DNA of 64,000 nucleotides from Haladaptatus caseinilyticus (GTDB lineage Archaea; Halobacteriota; Halobacteria; Halobacteriales; Haladaptataceae). A program made the position numbers and the translations under genes. Shown one piece after another: positions 51,783 through 60,425 of this stretch. Location: contig NZ_CP111042.1 in assembly GCF_026248685.1 (NCBI RefSeq), positions 186,001 to 250,000 of the forward strand, in the 5' to 3' direction. Numbering within the stretch: the first letter of the stretch is position 1; each line of letters starts with the position of its first letter. The notes under the pieces are model-generated. The model saw only the letters and a program-made list of their open reading frames with translations, had not been told where the DNA came from and did no database searches.

Positions 51783-52262
51783 ATGCCGCTCTCAGTTATT
51801 CCGGACACAGAGGCTCATATCGCCGATACAAATCTCTTCATTGCTTTTGGCCGCCCCGAGTCCGGCCGATTCGCGCTTCTAGAGCGCATTGCCCAGGAAC
51901 ACGATATCGTATTCACAATTCCACAACGAGTGTATGAAGAGTTGGGTGGTGGACCGGAAGGATACACGACGGCAGATGAGCCGATCGATCTCGCCCTGGA
52001 TCGTGGGTGGGCCACATTCGCGGATGAGATTGCGTATTCGAATTCGGTCGTTTCGAGTACGATGGATATCGTGCAGCGCTATATTGCTACTGCAACGGAA
52101 CAGGACGCCGATACGGTGGAAAAGGCAGACTCTGCAATCGGCGGCGTCGCAGCACAACTCCTCGATCAAAACAAAGCGAAGTCGGTAACGGTCTACACCG
52201 CCGATAAGGCTGCTCGCCGTGGAATTGAGGTCGCACTCACAAAGCATGGATACGGTGACTAA
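51783..52262 (+). CDS. PIN-domain protein, candidate toxin
   Basis: A 159-residue PIN-like nuclease. AHIADTNLFIAFGRPESGRF has the first Asp (residue 15), PQRVYEELGGGPEGYTT the Glu, VEKADSAIGGVAAQLLD and VTVYTADKAARRGIEVALTK the last acids. It is longer than typical VapC toxins. ATG 51783 lies directly after the stop of the winged-helix gene, so the two are coupled. PIN proteins cut RNA; a toxin role is inferred. Confidence 0.75.
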   Translation: MPLSVIPDTEAHIADTNLFIAFGRPESGRFALLERIAQEHDIVFTIPQRVYEELGGGPEGYTTADEPIDLALDRGWATFADEIAYSNSVVSSTMDIVQRYIATATEQDADTVEKADSAIGGVAAQLLDQNKAKSVTVYTADKAARRGIEVALTKHGYGD

Positions 52263-52422
52263 ATCAAGACCGTCGATACATTCGCGCTTCAGCGTGAAGC
52301 ATGTGAGAAATACGAATCTCCGTAACTCTTCGCCACTTCCTTTGGGAAACTCGAAACCGTCTCTGTGCTTCGTCGAAAACGGATGGTACGAGCACATGCA
52401 TACAGTGGAATAGAAAGAGCCC

Positions 52423-52578
52423 GTGATCTCAGAACATACCCCCACTGAGAACGAGGTTGCGTCAGTGCGTGTTCTCGCACGACAACTCAGTCGTGATAAG
52501 GGGTGCGTTAGTTGTGGCCTCGAAATGCTGGCCCGCCATAGTGGGATTAGAGTTGATGTCGACCTCACTATTGAATGA
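52423..52578 (+). CDS. Small protein of unknown function
   Basis: A 51-residue frame from GTG 52423: VISEHTPTENEVASVRVLAR, QLSRDKGCVSCGLEMLARHS, GIRVDVDLTIE. The C-x-x-C pair may bind metal. A stop lies four codons upstream. It may be a short gene or the end of a longer one, since weak coding traces run from 52262. Confidence 0.4.
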   Translation: MISEHTPTENEVASVRVLARQLSRDKGCVSCGLEMLARHSGIRVDVDLTIE

Positions 52579-52654
52579 GCAAGCCGTTCTCTCGTCCTCT
52601 TTTCCTTGACGCAACAGTACTGAGTACTACCGCGGCTTCCTCTCTAGCGAGACC

Positions 52655-53141
52655 ACACCACCTTTGCACGTGAACGAAAACAAAGCTCCATGAGCAGAAC
52701 ACACCACTCTTGCAAGTGAACATCGCCGCATGACCAATTCAGATAGAGTACTGAAACCAGAGAGACACCACTCTTGCAAGTGAAGATAGTCGCAGAAAGG
52801 GGGAGGTAATGAGAAATGCATCTAAACCACGGATACAACTGAACAAGAGAACTAACTCGTTCAAATAGCTAACAAAAGAAGCAGTCGCACACCACTGCTG
52901 CAAGTGAACTCATGAATGGCTGTCGGTACTGACCGAAGAATACAAATTCACGGAGACTACAACACTTCCCGGATATTCAGCGGATAAACGCTGTATATCG
53001 CCTGTTTTCACTTGAATAGGTGGTGTGTCAGACATTATGTCAACGCTTTAGTTGTAATTGTGCACTGTTTTTTCTTACTAGACTCTCTCTTTCTAGCTTC
53101 ACTTGTAACAGTGGTGTGTGTCTGTGTTACTGTTCACTTGA
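52655..53141. other. oriC: Replication origin with ORB-like iterons
   Basis: Four forward iterons of about 21 bases with consensus ACACCACTCTTGCAAGTGAA at 52655, 52701, 52765 and 52889, then, in the opposite direction, TTCACTTGAATAGGTGGTGT (53007-53026), TTCACTTGTAACAGTGGTGT (53098-53117) and a half site (53132-53141). Between the two groups is an AT-richer stretch. Such paired, opposed iteron groups next to an orc1/cdc6 gene are the usual form of haloarchaeal origins. One more inverted iteron lies at 54428, after the gene. Confidence 0.85.
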
Positions 53142-53157
53142 ATCAGTTGCAGCCATG

Positions 53158-53166
53158 GTTTTATAT
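53158..53166 (+). promoter_or_regulatory. Putative TATA box of orc1/cdc6
   Basis: GTTTTATAT, 27-35 bases before ATG 53193. This spacing fits a leaderless transcript. The nearest iterons lie just upstream, so the Orc protein could repress its own gene. Confidence 0.5.
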
Positions 53167-53192
53167 GGATGGAACATAAGTATTGAGACAGA

Positions 53193-54419
53193 ATGCGGCG
53201 GTTCACCCGAAAACAAAATATTTTCACAAACAAGGACGCGCTCAACGAGTCCTATCAACCCGAGCGTATCCAAGAACGTGATGAAGAGATCGACGCGTAC
53301 ATGAACGCTCTTCAGCCCGTCGTCGACGGATGGGAGCCAAACAATATTTTCGTATACGGGAATACAGGAGTTGGGAAAACTGCAGTCACCGATTTCCTCC
53401 TTGATAGACTCTGTGAAGACATCGGACAATACGACGACATCGACCTCCATGTACTCTCTCTCAACTGTAAAACGCTCAACTCATCCTATCAAGTTGCTAT
53501 CGAACTGGTGAACGAACTCCGACCTGAGGGGGCCGAAATCAGTTCGACAGGATATCCACAGCAAACGATCTTTAAAAAACTCTACACTGAACTCGACAAG
53601 CTTGGTGGAACCGTGCTCATCGTCCTTGACGAGATCGACTCCATCGGCACTCGTGACGAGCTTCTCTATGAACTCCCTCGTGCGCGATCAAATGACAAGC
53701 TTACTGAGACGAAAGTCGGTTTGATTGGTGTGAGCAATGATTTCAAGTTTCGAGATCGGCTCGATCCTCGTGTCCAAGACACACTCTGTGAACGGGAACT
53801 TCATTTCCCACCATATGACGCGCCTGAACTCCAGAATATTCTCGAGTCTCGCGTCGATGTTGCACTTGCAGAAGGATCTCTCGAAGATAGCGTCCCACGC
53901 CTCTGTGCTGCGCTTGCTGCCAAGGATAGTGGTAGTGCTCGTCAAGCACTCGACTTGCTTCGACTTGCGGGAGAGCATGCTGAAAACAGCGATGATGACC
54001 TCATTACGGAATCACATGTCGAGGCGGCAAAGGAGATGCTTGAACAGGAGCGTGTTGAAGAAGGGATGCGAGAATTAACCGTCAATGGCCATTTCGCCCT
54101 TCTAGCAGTCGTCTCAATGGCTGCAAAAGGTGATACACCGTGTCGTACCCGGCGTATCTATGAGGAGTATACTGACCTTTGCCAGTTCGCAGGTGTCGAT
54201 CCGCTCGCTCAGCGGTCCGTACATAATCACCTATCTGATCTTAGGATGCTTGGTATTTTGACTGCCGAGGAGAATCGGAGTGGCTCCCGTGGAAATTACT
54301 ACAGCTATGCACTAGATGTTCCCTTCTTTAGTGCGCTGTCAGCACTATCTGATGTGCTGTCTTTAGAGGATACGTTGACAAAGCTAGAAACGCTCGCACA
54401 GCAAAATGATGTTCTGTAG
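53193..54419 (+). CDS. orc1/cdc6: Orc1/Cdc6 replication initiator
   Basis: A 408-residue AAA+ initiator that binds origin iterons and loads the helicase. Walker A GNTGVGKTA is at residues 56-64, Walker B VLIVLDEID at 141-149, a sensor-like region in LIGVSNDFKFRDRLDPRVQD, and a C-terminal winged helix near HFALLAVVSMAAKGDTPCRT. Length is typical. The origin lies just upstream. It probably governs this replicon (plasmid or secondary origin). Confidence 0.93.
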   Translation: MRRFTRKQNIFTNKDALNESYQPERIQERDEEIDAYMNALQPVVDGWEPNNIFVYGNTGVGKTAVTDFLLDRLCEDIGQYDDIDLHVLSLNCKTLNSSYQVAIELVNELRPEGAEISSTGYPQQTIFKKLYTELDKLGGTVLIVLDEIDSIGTRDELLYELPRARSNDKLTETKVGLIGVSNDFKFRDRLDPRVQDTLCERELHFPPYDAPELQNILESRVDVALAEGSLEDSVPRLCAALAAKDSGSARQALDLLRLAGEHAENSDDDLITESHVEAAKEMLEQERVEEGMRELTVNGHFALLAVVSMAAKGDTPCRTRRIYEEYTDLCQFAGVDPLAQRSVHNHLSDLRMLGILTAEENRSGSRGNYYSYALDVPFFSALSALSDVLSLEDTLTKLETLAQQNDVL

Positions 54420-54427
54420 CCCCGATT

Positions 54428-54447
54428 TTCACTTGTAACAGTGGTGT
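54428..54447. repeat. Single inverted iteron after orc1/cdc6
   Basis: TTCACTTGTAACAGTGGTGT matches the inverted iteron at 53098 over 20 bases. It lies just after the orc1/cdc6 stop, so the gene is enclosed by iterons. Confidence 0.75.
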
Positions 54448-54536
54448 CTGATGATGACAGATCAGTAGCATCAATCTGATAGCGTGAGATCAAGGGCTTC
54501 CTGGTACCGTTCAATTGATTACGTGAGGTCAAAATT

Positions 54537-55165
<629 letters not shown>

Positions 55166-55184
55166 CGCGAGAAATATACAATAG

Positions 55185-55740
55185 AAATGACTATGGGATG
55201 GGCTATGGCTAAAACTATAGGATTTTCCATAGGCAAGTGAGGCTCATTTCGCTGGAAAAGAAACTTATCTAGTTAACAAAATCCGTCTTTTCCGTACAAT
55301 CACGAAATCGTTTGTGTTGATTAGACAGGATCACTGTTAGTGTAATATACTAACTAGCGGTTCTCTCGTTGACCTTCGATCGGCTTTCTTCCTAGCTGAG
55401 CGGTCACCAATTGGCTATAAATATACTATTGTTTCAGCAATAGTTCTCTCTATTGCTATTTCTATGGTATATTCTATAACTGAGTAAGCATGCGTTCCTA
55501 CGGTTAATTCTATTGGGTATCCTAAAGAAACATTTAGATAATATTTCTCTCGATGGCTATAGGATATCCTATATCCAATATTGGACTACTATCTTTTCTA
55601 AACGACGACCTCTATTTCTCGTCACCCGAATGTCGTCCGACTACAGCATTCTCTATATCTATGTCTAATGTGATTTCTAAACCTCTTCCAATATTGTTAG
55701 TTATAGCAAATTATATGGGGATTCCTATAGGCGTCGTGCA
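55185..55740. repeat. AT-rich field of CTATAGG-type motifs, left of the par operon
   Basis: An AT-rich stretch holds many related short motifs: ACTATGGGA, GCTATGGCT, ACTATAGGA, CCATAGGC near 55190-55245; TCTATGGTA near 55462; GGCTATAGGATATCCTATAT near 55555; TCCTATAGGCG near 55723. Such a field next to parA-type genes may be the centromere or operator of the partition system. No gene is seen in it except the very end of the parB-like gene. Confidence 0.55.
55336..55354. promoter_or_regulatory. 19-bp palindrome, site 5 (GTTAGTGTAATATACTAAC)
   Basis: One of six copies; inside the AT-rich field, no gene begins nearby. Confidence 0.45.
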
Positions 55741-56114
55741 GACTTTGCTTTGGCGTCTAACCACGTTTCAACAACATCTGGTGCCGCTCGTTGAAGTCCC
55801 GCTCGAATCGCCAGTCGGAGCACTTCACTTCGATCAACCGCTTCCTCATTAACCTCCCGTCCAAGTTCTTCTTGCAAACGTGACCCGACGTCCTGTTGAA
55901 TCTGGGGATTCGATTCGAGTGCAGAAATAAGGGCAGCTGTATCGCCATCCCAAAACGAGACTGTCTTCTGCCGGTCTCCATTCTCTATCTCAGAGAGTAC
56001 CGCGAGAATATCTTCACGGAACGATTTAGATTCCGATTGTTTCGCTGATTCTTGATTCCGATTCCCGACCTGCGTTTTTTGCTTGAGTTCCTCAAGGTCG
56101 ACGTCTTCGCTCAT
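55725..56114 (-). CDS. Partner protein of ParA (DNA-binding, centromere candidate)
   Basis: A 129-residue acidic protein overlapping the end of parA by ATGA. The N-terminus is rich in Lys and Glu; the C-terminus (VDRSEVLRLAIRAGLQRAAP, DVVETWLDAKAKS) has a ribbon-helix-helix-like S-E-V-L-R-x-A-I-R-x-G-L pattern. In such operons the small downstream protein binds centromere repeats. ATG 56114. The start codon region and operon position support this role; identity with a named family is not claimed. Confidence 0.7.
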   Translation of the reverse strand: MSEDVDLEELKQKTQVGNRNQESAKQSESKSFREDILAVLSEIENGDRQKTVSFWDGDTAALISALESNPQIQQDVGSRLQEELGREVNEEAVDRSEVLRLAIRAGLQRAAPDVVETWLDAKAKSARRL

Positions 56115-56956
56115 TGTTGTTCCTCCAGTCGGGTGACGAGTTCAGCTGCATTTTCCCGATACGCTTCTAACGCACGAGTGGCCGTCTTCGATGGCTCTTC
56201 AAGTGCAAACGCTGTTTGTCCGTTTATTTGCGCATTCACAATATCCTGCGAATAATTGACCTGCCGAGGAGCAATCGCATCCGGATAGTTCTCGGTGAAC
56301 GTCTGCTTGAAATGCTTACCAGCATTCGTACGTTCATCAAGTTCGTTGAGGATGAGCATCGTCAGCTGGATGTCTGTATCTTGCTCTTCTCGGATCTCGT
56401 GTAGATCATCGCGTAATTGTGCTGCTTGGCCTTCTTCGAACGGCCCTGCTTTCACAGGTGCGAGTACGTTCTTTGCGGCCCACAGTCCATTGTAGGTGAT
56501 ATTGGATGTGCTTCCTGGCAAATCGAGAAGCACGATATCATACTGGCCGTCGATGAACTCGGTAAGGAACGTGTTGAGGCGAGAGTATCGTTCTTGCGTG
56601 TCATCGATGTTTCCGAGCATACTATCGAGTCCATCAAGCCCCTCGTGCGCTGGAATCAGATCAGGACCCTCTCCAGTTTCGAGGACGAGCTGATCAACAG
56701 CGTCGTCGATTTGCTTGGCGATGATATCCCATTCATCTTGGAACACGGTCGTGATGTTCGGCCAATTCTCCTCGTTCGCTTGTACCTCTTCCCAAAGGCC
56801 AAAGTGCTTCGCAAGGTCGCCCTGTTTCCCGGCGAGATCGATAAGGAGGACGTCAAGCCCATCCTCCTCAAGAGCAACACCAAAATGAGCGACAGTAGTG
56901 GTCTTTCCGACTCCACCTTTGTCAAGGAACGACGCAATACGCATTGTATTCGGCAT
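56111..56956 (-). CDS. parA: ParA-family partition ATPase
   Basis: A 281-residue ATPase. The deviant Walker A KGGVGKTTT is at residues 13-21, with VLLIDLAGKQGDLAKHFGL and YDIVLLDLPGSTSNITYNGL as further motifs of the ParA/Soj group. It segregates plasmid copies before division with its partner and a centromere. Start ATG 56956, or 56944. The start lies next to a TATGCCTAT/ATAGGCATA inverted repeat, a likely operator. The partner gene overlaps the 3' end. Confidence 0.9.
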   Translation of the reverse strand: MPNTMRIASFLDKGGVGKTTTVAHFGVALEEDGLDVLLIDLAGKQGDLAKHFGLWEEVQANEENWPNITTVFQDEWDIIAKQIDDAVDQLVLETGEGPDLIPAHEGLDGLDSMLGNIDDTQERYSRLNTFLTEFIDGQYDIVLLDLPGSTSNITYNGLWAAKNVLAPVKAGPFEEGQAAQLRDDLHEIREEQDTDIQLTMLILNELDERTNAGKHFKQTFTENYPDAIAPRQVNYSQDIVNAQINGQTAFALEEPSKTATRALEAYRENAAELVTRLEEQQ

Positions 56957-57110
56957 ACTATATGCCTATTGCATATCCTATAGGCATAAAACTACGTCAG
57001 ACATATGGCTAATCATATAGCTCTGTCTATTTTTATCGCTGTAGAATTTTCTATGGCTTAACCTATAGGAATATCTATTTTGCAAATAGTAGCTTCTTAC
57101 CATCTATTAG
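56957..57110. promoter_or_regulatory. Inverted repeat and CTATAGG motifs upstream of parA
   Basis: Just before the parA start, TATGCCTAT and ATAGGCATA form a perfect 9-base inverted repeat spaced by TGCATATCCT. Further upstream ATATGGCTAATCATATAG and TCTATGGCTTAACCTATAGG repeat the same words. Together with the field at 55185-55740, the par operon is enclosed by the motif on both sides. Confidence 0.6.
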
Positions 57111-57136
57111 CTTGTACTAACTTACAGATATCGGGA

Positions 57137-57511
57137 TCAGTCTGCAGTGAGCTGCGAAAGTTGAGCTAGTACTGCATCCATCCAAATGTCCAACTCCTCT
57201 TGGAGCCACTCGATGGTATCATCGAGCGACTGTGCAACATGAAGATATTTGACGCCCCCATTGGAGACATTCCGCGGATACCGAGTCACAAATTCTTGTT
57301 CGAGCAGCGATTTCGATTGCTTGCCAATTGTACTGGAATCGCGGTCGAGAACATCCGCAATTTCAGCAATTGAGCAGTGTGGATGATCGAGAACGGTGAG
57401 GTATACACGGAATGCTGCTTTGTGCACTCCACACACGATAGCTATCGTCTCCGTGAGCTCCACCTCAGTCTGAGTGATCGGGCCTGTGGCTCCACGAGGG
57501 CGCGGGACCAT
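57137..57511 (-). CDS. MarR/TrmB-like winged-helix regulator
   Basis: A protein of 124 residues. AAFRVYLTVLDHPHCSIAEI, ADVLDRDSSTIGKQSKSLLE is a winged helix of the MarR/TrmB kind; the C-terminus is helical (SLDDTIEWLQEELDIWMDAV). ATG 57511 is used; a longer frame starts at 57628 but its extra part is basic and not family-like. It lies between parA and the Rep-like operon, and is divergent from the latter; it may control it. Confidence 0.72.
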   Translation of the reverse strand: MVPRPRGATGPITQTEVELTETIAIVCGVHKAAFRVYLTVLDHPHCSIAEIADVLDRDSSTIGKQSKSLLEQEFVTRYPRNVSNGGVKYLHVAQSLDDTIEWLQEELDIWMDAVLAQLSQLTAD

Positions 57512-57611
57512 ATAGTCGCACGTCAGTATCGTCAGCGTATGGCATTTTCTCGGGTGCTTCGAGGAGTTCGAGATACAATCCCCACTCCACTCGACAAAAC
57601 CGGTATCCTCC

Positions 57612-57863
57612 CTGACGACAACCGACAAACTCGAGAGGCATCCGTACCGTGACCCAGAGAAGTTACAGCCCGTCTACGAGCAAGTCGGATCAATTGCTGG
57701 CACCGCTGCCCACTTCGACGTCTCAGAGACGACAGCACGCATATGGTTGATTCACCACGAAATCTATGACCCCGAAGAACAGGGAATGTCGTCTGTTGCG
57801 AATCGGCTAGAAGAGCTGTCACCTGAAGATTTGGGACTCCCACCACTGGGTGAGTGCCAATGA
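57612..57863 (+). CDS. Homeodomain-like HTH protein with CTG in place of ATG
   Basis: An 83-residue frame reading TTTDKLERHPYRDPEKLQPV, YEQVGSIAGTAAHFDVSETT, ARIWLIHHEIYDPEEQGMSS, ending LPPLGECQ. The G-S-I-A-G-T-A-x-x-F-x-V-S-E-T-T-A-R-x-W segment is a helix-turn-helix. The expected start lies at CTG 57612, and no ATG or GTG is available nearby, so it is translated from a rare CTG start or has lost its start. It lies 28 bases before the Rep-like gene. Confidence 0.55.
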   Translation: MTTTDKLERHPYRDPEKLQPVYEQVGSIAGTAAHFDVSETTARIWLIHHEIYDPEEQGMSSVANRLEELSPEDLGLPPLGECQ

Positions 57864-57891
57864 GCACAACGGAGTTCGGAGGTGAACACTG

Positions 57892-58782
57892 ATGTTGATC
57901 GGACTTTCGTCGGACGATGGTGACGAAAACACGGTCTCGAACGACGACGCTGCCACAGCAATTAGAGCGGATGTAGCAGTGCCAAACACGTCGAGTACGG
58001 CCACGACCGAGCAGGAGGCCCCAAGTCGGGAAGCGATGTGGACACAGATCCAGCGACAGACCGAGCAAATCGAATCGCTCCACCAGCGCGTCAAGACGCT
58101 GGAACAAGAACGTGAGAACACTGAGAAAGATCTAGCCGATGCACAGGATCGTGCCAACCGCTCCGAGGCCGTGGCCGACGCCGCAATAGTCCACACCCGA
58201 CAATTATGGATGCTCTCTGACGCGCTCGAAACACGGGTCGACAACGCGACAACGCGCGTGTTCGAGAACCACGAACAACGGCTACAGGACATCGAACACG
58301 ACCGCGTGGATGTAAGCGACCTCATCAACTCGGATGTAACCCACGACCTCGAAATTCAACGGAAGACGGCTGCACGACTAGCCGCTGAGCGGGAAGACAC
58401 AGACTCGCCTCTGTCGGGGAACAAGCATCGGATGACGTTCTTATGGCGCGAGTTCATCGAATCAGCGCAGAAGACGAAAGGCGGGAAACTGGAACTCGAT
58501 TCAGCGGCATGCCGTCGTCGGTTAGAAAACCGCGCGGGGATCCACAATCCAAACACGAACACGGTGCAGCGGTCGATGAAAATGCTGGCGCGTCACACGC
58601 GTCAGGATGGTAGTGTGAATGGCTCGGGCAAGTGGGACGACCAAGATAACCTTGTTCGCTTCGACCCCGGCGAGCGGGGCGGACAGGCTGCCCGGTTAGT
58701 TGCTGATGCAGACGAGTTCCGTGAATTCGCTGCCGAACAATCACGGTCTGCGCTCGAACAGGGAGGTGAGGAAGCGCGATAA
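57892..58782 (+). CDS. Rep-like plasmid protein (coiled coil and winged helix)
   Basis: A 296-residue acidic protein. Residues 45-95 form a coiled coil (MWTQIQRQTEQIESLHQRVK, TLEQERENTEKDLADAQDRA), and a second helical region follows; residues about 175-255 (MTFLWREFIESAQKTKGGKL, DSAACRRRLENRAGIHNPNT, NTVQRSMKMLARHTRQDG) look like a winged helix. A GGAGGTGA ribosome site precedes ATG 57892. Directly after its stop comes an inverted-repeat and hairpin array that may be its binding site, as in iteron or dso-type plasmid origins. Role as a replication initiator is an inference. Confidence 0.6.
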   Translation: MLIGLSSDDGDENTVSNDDAATAIRADVAVPNTSSTATTEQEAPSREAMWTQIQRQTEQIESLHQRVKTLEQERENTEKDLADAQDRANRSEAVADAAIVHTRQLWMLSDALETRVDNATTRVFENHEQRLQDIEHDRVDVSDLINSDVTHDLEIQRKTAARLAAEREDTDSPLSGNKHRMTFLWREFIESAQKTKGGKLELDSAACRRRLENRAGIHNPNTNTVQRSMKMLARHTRQDGSVNGSGKWDDQDNLVRFDPGERGGQAARLVADADEFREFAAEQSRSALEQGGEEAR

Positions 58783-59029
58783 TTACACTGTCGTAATCAT
58801 CCCTCGAACACGGGGCGTAATCTTGCTCCGAAGCGTTTCCAGAGTACTCCTCCACAGATGACAAGGGGGACGCAATTTGCGTCCCCCTTCGAAGCGGAAC
58901 GAACGGTCGGCTACTGTGGGGTGTAATTACTCTCGCTTTTCTCACCGGGATTGCGAGGTAGAAGAAAGCGAGAGAACAGGCATGACGTGATTACGGTTCA
59001 TGTTCGGGCGTTAATTACGACAGTGTAAT
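58782..59029. repeat. Inverted-repeat and hairpin array after the Rep-like gene
   Basis: Perfect inverted arms ATTACACTGTCGTAAT (58782-58797) and ATTACGACAGTGTAAT (59014-59029), 216 bases apart. Between them lie a 13-base-stem hairpin AAGGGGGACGCAA/TTGCGTCCCCCTT (58863-58889), a second inverted pair TCTCGCTTTTCT/AGAAAGCGAGA near 58931-58973 and extra GTAATTA/GATTACG half sites. The first arm overlaps the stop region of the Rep-like gene. No gene is seen between. The rest of the stretch to 59230 is also empty. Confidence 0.75.
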
Positions 59030-59230
59030 CTTGGCTGAGAGGATATTGTTGTGAACGCGTTACGGTCAGTATGTATGTTGGTGAGGCTTATGTCGTCTAT
59101 GAGCTAAATGAAATGCGATATTACGAGTTCAACCTCTCTAAGCATGATCGCAAATACGATGCCACCTAAAGCCCCGCTTATCGCACCGTGTCGTACTCGC
59201 ATTCCCCTGTCCCTTCGGGTTGCTTTCCAA

Positions 59231-59440
59231 CTATAAATTCAGCAAAAACCCAGTACAAAGGAACAGAATTGCGCTCACCCAGCGTGATGACGTTGTAACA
59301 GGCCCAATGCCTGCGACAAACACGATAATGGCTTGAACGCTTGTACTGATAGAAATCGGTTTCCAGTGCATACTTTCCCTCGCTTGTTTCTGAACATCTA
59401 TCGAGAAATGCTTTAGCTCGCAGGTCAAAAGAGGACGCAA
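59231..59440 (-). CDS. Possible small membrane protein
   Basis: A 69-residue frame: polar start MRPLLTCELKHFSIDVQKQA, then a hydrophobic stretch AIIVFVAGIGPVTT and a second SAILFLCTGFLLNL. Two helices are possible. It is divergent from the halocyanin gene with almost no space between, which makes it less sure. No family recognised. Confidence 0.3.
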   Translation of the reverse strand: MRPLLTCELKHFSIDVQKQARESMHWKPISISTSVQAIIVFVAGIGPVTTSSRWVSAILFLCTGFLLNL

Positions 59441-59952
59441 TGCACCGGCGCGCAGTCATCAAACTACTTGGCTCAAGTGCAATCGGTGGTAGTACGATCC
59501 TTTCTGGGTGCGCTCGTCTGAACACATCTGGGTCGTCAACGACAGTTCGAATGGGTACAAAAGGGCATCAGTCGTTTTTTGATCCAGTTGGGCTGCTTGT
59601 TGACCCTGGTGAGACAGTAACATTCGAGATGGAGAGTGGCAATCACTCTGCGACAGCGTACCATGAACAGTATAGCCTCGCGAAGGAAACACGGCTTCCA
59701 AAGGGTGTTGAACCCTTTGACAGTGGTGTTCTCATTGACCGGGGAGATACGTTTGAGCACACGTTTGACACGAAGGGTACCTACGATTATTACTGTATTC
59801 CACATAAGACGATGGGGATGATTGCTCGAATCGTCGTTGGAGAACCAGGTGGCCCAGCTGAGGGGAGTATGCCTCCGGATGGGAAAGTACCGACAAGTCA
59901 GCGAATCATCGACAACGGAAGCGTTGGTTATGAACAGTTCGACACGAAATAA
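59440..59952 (+). CDS. Halocyanin-like blue copper lipoprotein
   Basis: A 170-residue cupredoxin. The N-terminus has a Tat-type RRAVIKLLGSSAIGG and lipobox LSGC with Cys24, so it is membrane-anchored outside the cell. Copper ligands fit His69 (SGNHSATAY), Cys119, His122 and Met127 or 125 (YYCIPHKTMGM). Halocyanins carry electrons in the haloarchaeal respiratory chain. The next gene codes for a Cys-rich membrane protein, possibly linked to copper or redox work. Confidence 0.88.
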   Translation: MHRRAVIKLLGSSAIGGSTILSGCARLNTSGSSTTVRMGTKGHQSFFDPVGLLVDPGETVTFEMESGNHSATAYHEQYSLAKETRLPKGVEPFDSGVLIDRGDTFEHTFDTKGTYDYYCIPHKTMGMIARIVVGEPGGPAEGSMPPDGKVPTSQRIIDNGSVGYEQFDTK

Positions 59953-60067
59953 CTGCTCGGCATGGTCTGCAGACTATATTATTCCCTGACCATCCTGGGC
60001 ATTTAAACACAACTCGACGTGTCAATTCGGTCTTCGATACGAAAAATATCAATATCGCCAGTTTCGT

Positions 60068-60300
60068 TCACTTCGAGTACAGCTCAAGTAGTTCTTGATA
60101 TCGGTTCCGTATCGTCACTGGGGAAAACGTTCGTGACGTCCGCGACTGCCTCTTATGTGATCGATTCGTTCGCCAATCCGGCAGCTGCATACACTGCTCC
60201 TGCAGCAAGTGCGACGGGACTTTTCCCACTATGTGCGTTCTAACGCTTTGGCGAACTCAACTCACGCCCGCGCGATATTCGGTCTCAGTACTGAATTCAA
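60068..60300 (-). pseudogene. tfb: Relic of transcription factor B (TFB) C-terminus
   Basis: On the minus strand GKSPVALAAGAVYAAAGLAN, ESIT, a stop, EAVADVTNV and after a frame change VTIRNRYQELLELYSK and a stop at 60068. K-S-P-V-x-L-A-A-x-A-V-Y-A-A-x-L and T-I-R-N-R-Y-x-E-L are the second cyclin repeat of archaeal TFB. N-terminal parts are missing. A plus-strand frame at 60019-60243 is its shadow. Confidence 0.75.
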
Positions 60301-60425
60301 GACCAGACATAATGCGTGGAATGAACGCCCTTCATCAGGCTCGTTCTCGATTGTTCCGTTCTCTCAATTGCTCGTGCGTGACCCAATCAGTCAGGTAGAA
60401 GTGACTCGCTGAGTAAGAATTACTA

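Noticed and set aside
52627-52838. Short minus-strand frames rich in Cys and Phe
   Set aside because: They are translations of the iterons, not genes.
52655-53141. Spaced 21-bp repeats that could be read as a CRISPR array
   Set aside because: Spacing is irregular, copies occur in both orientations and an orc1/cdc6 gene follows; this is an iteron origin.
57105-57121. TTAGCTTGTACTAA, similar to the 19-bp palindrome
   Set aside because: Spacing between arms is three bases shorter than in the six accepted sites.
60019-60243. Plus-strand frame of 74 codons
   Set aside because: Shadow of the TFB relic on the minus strand.
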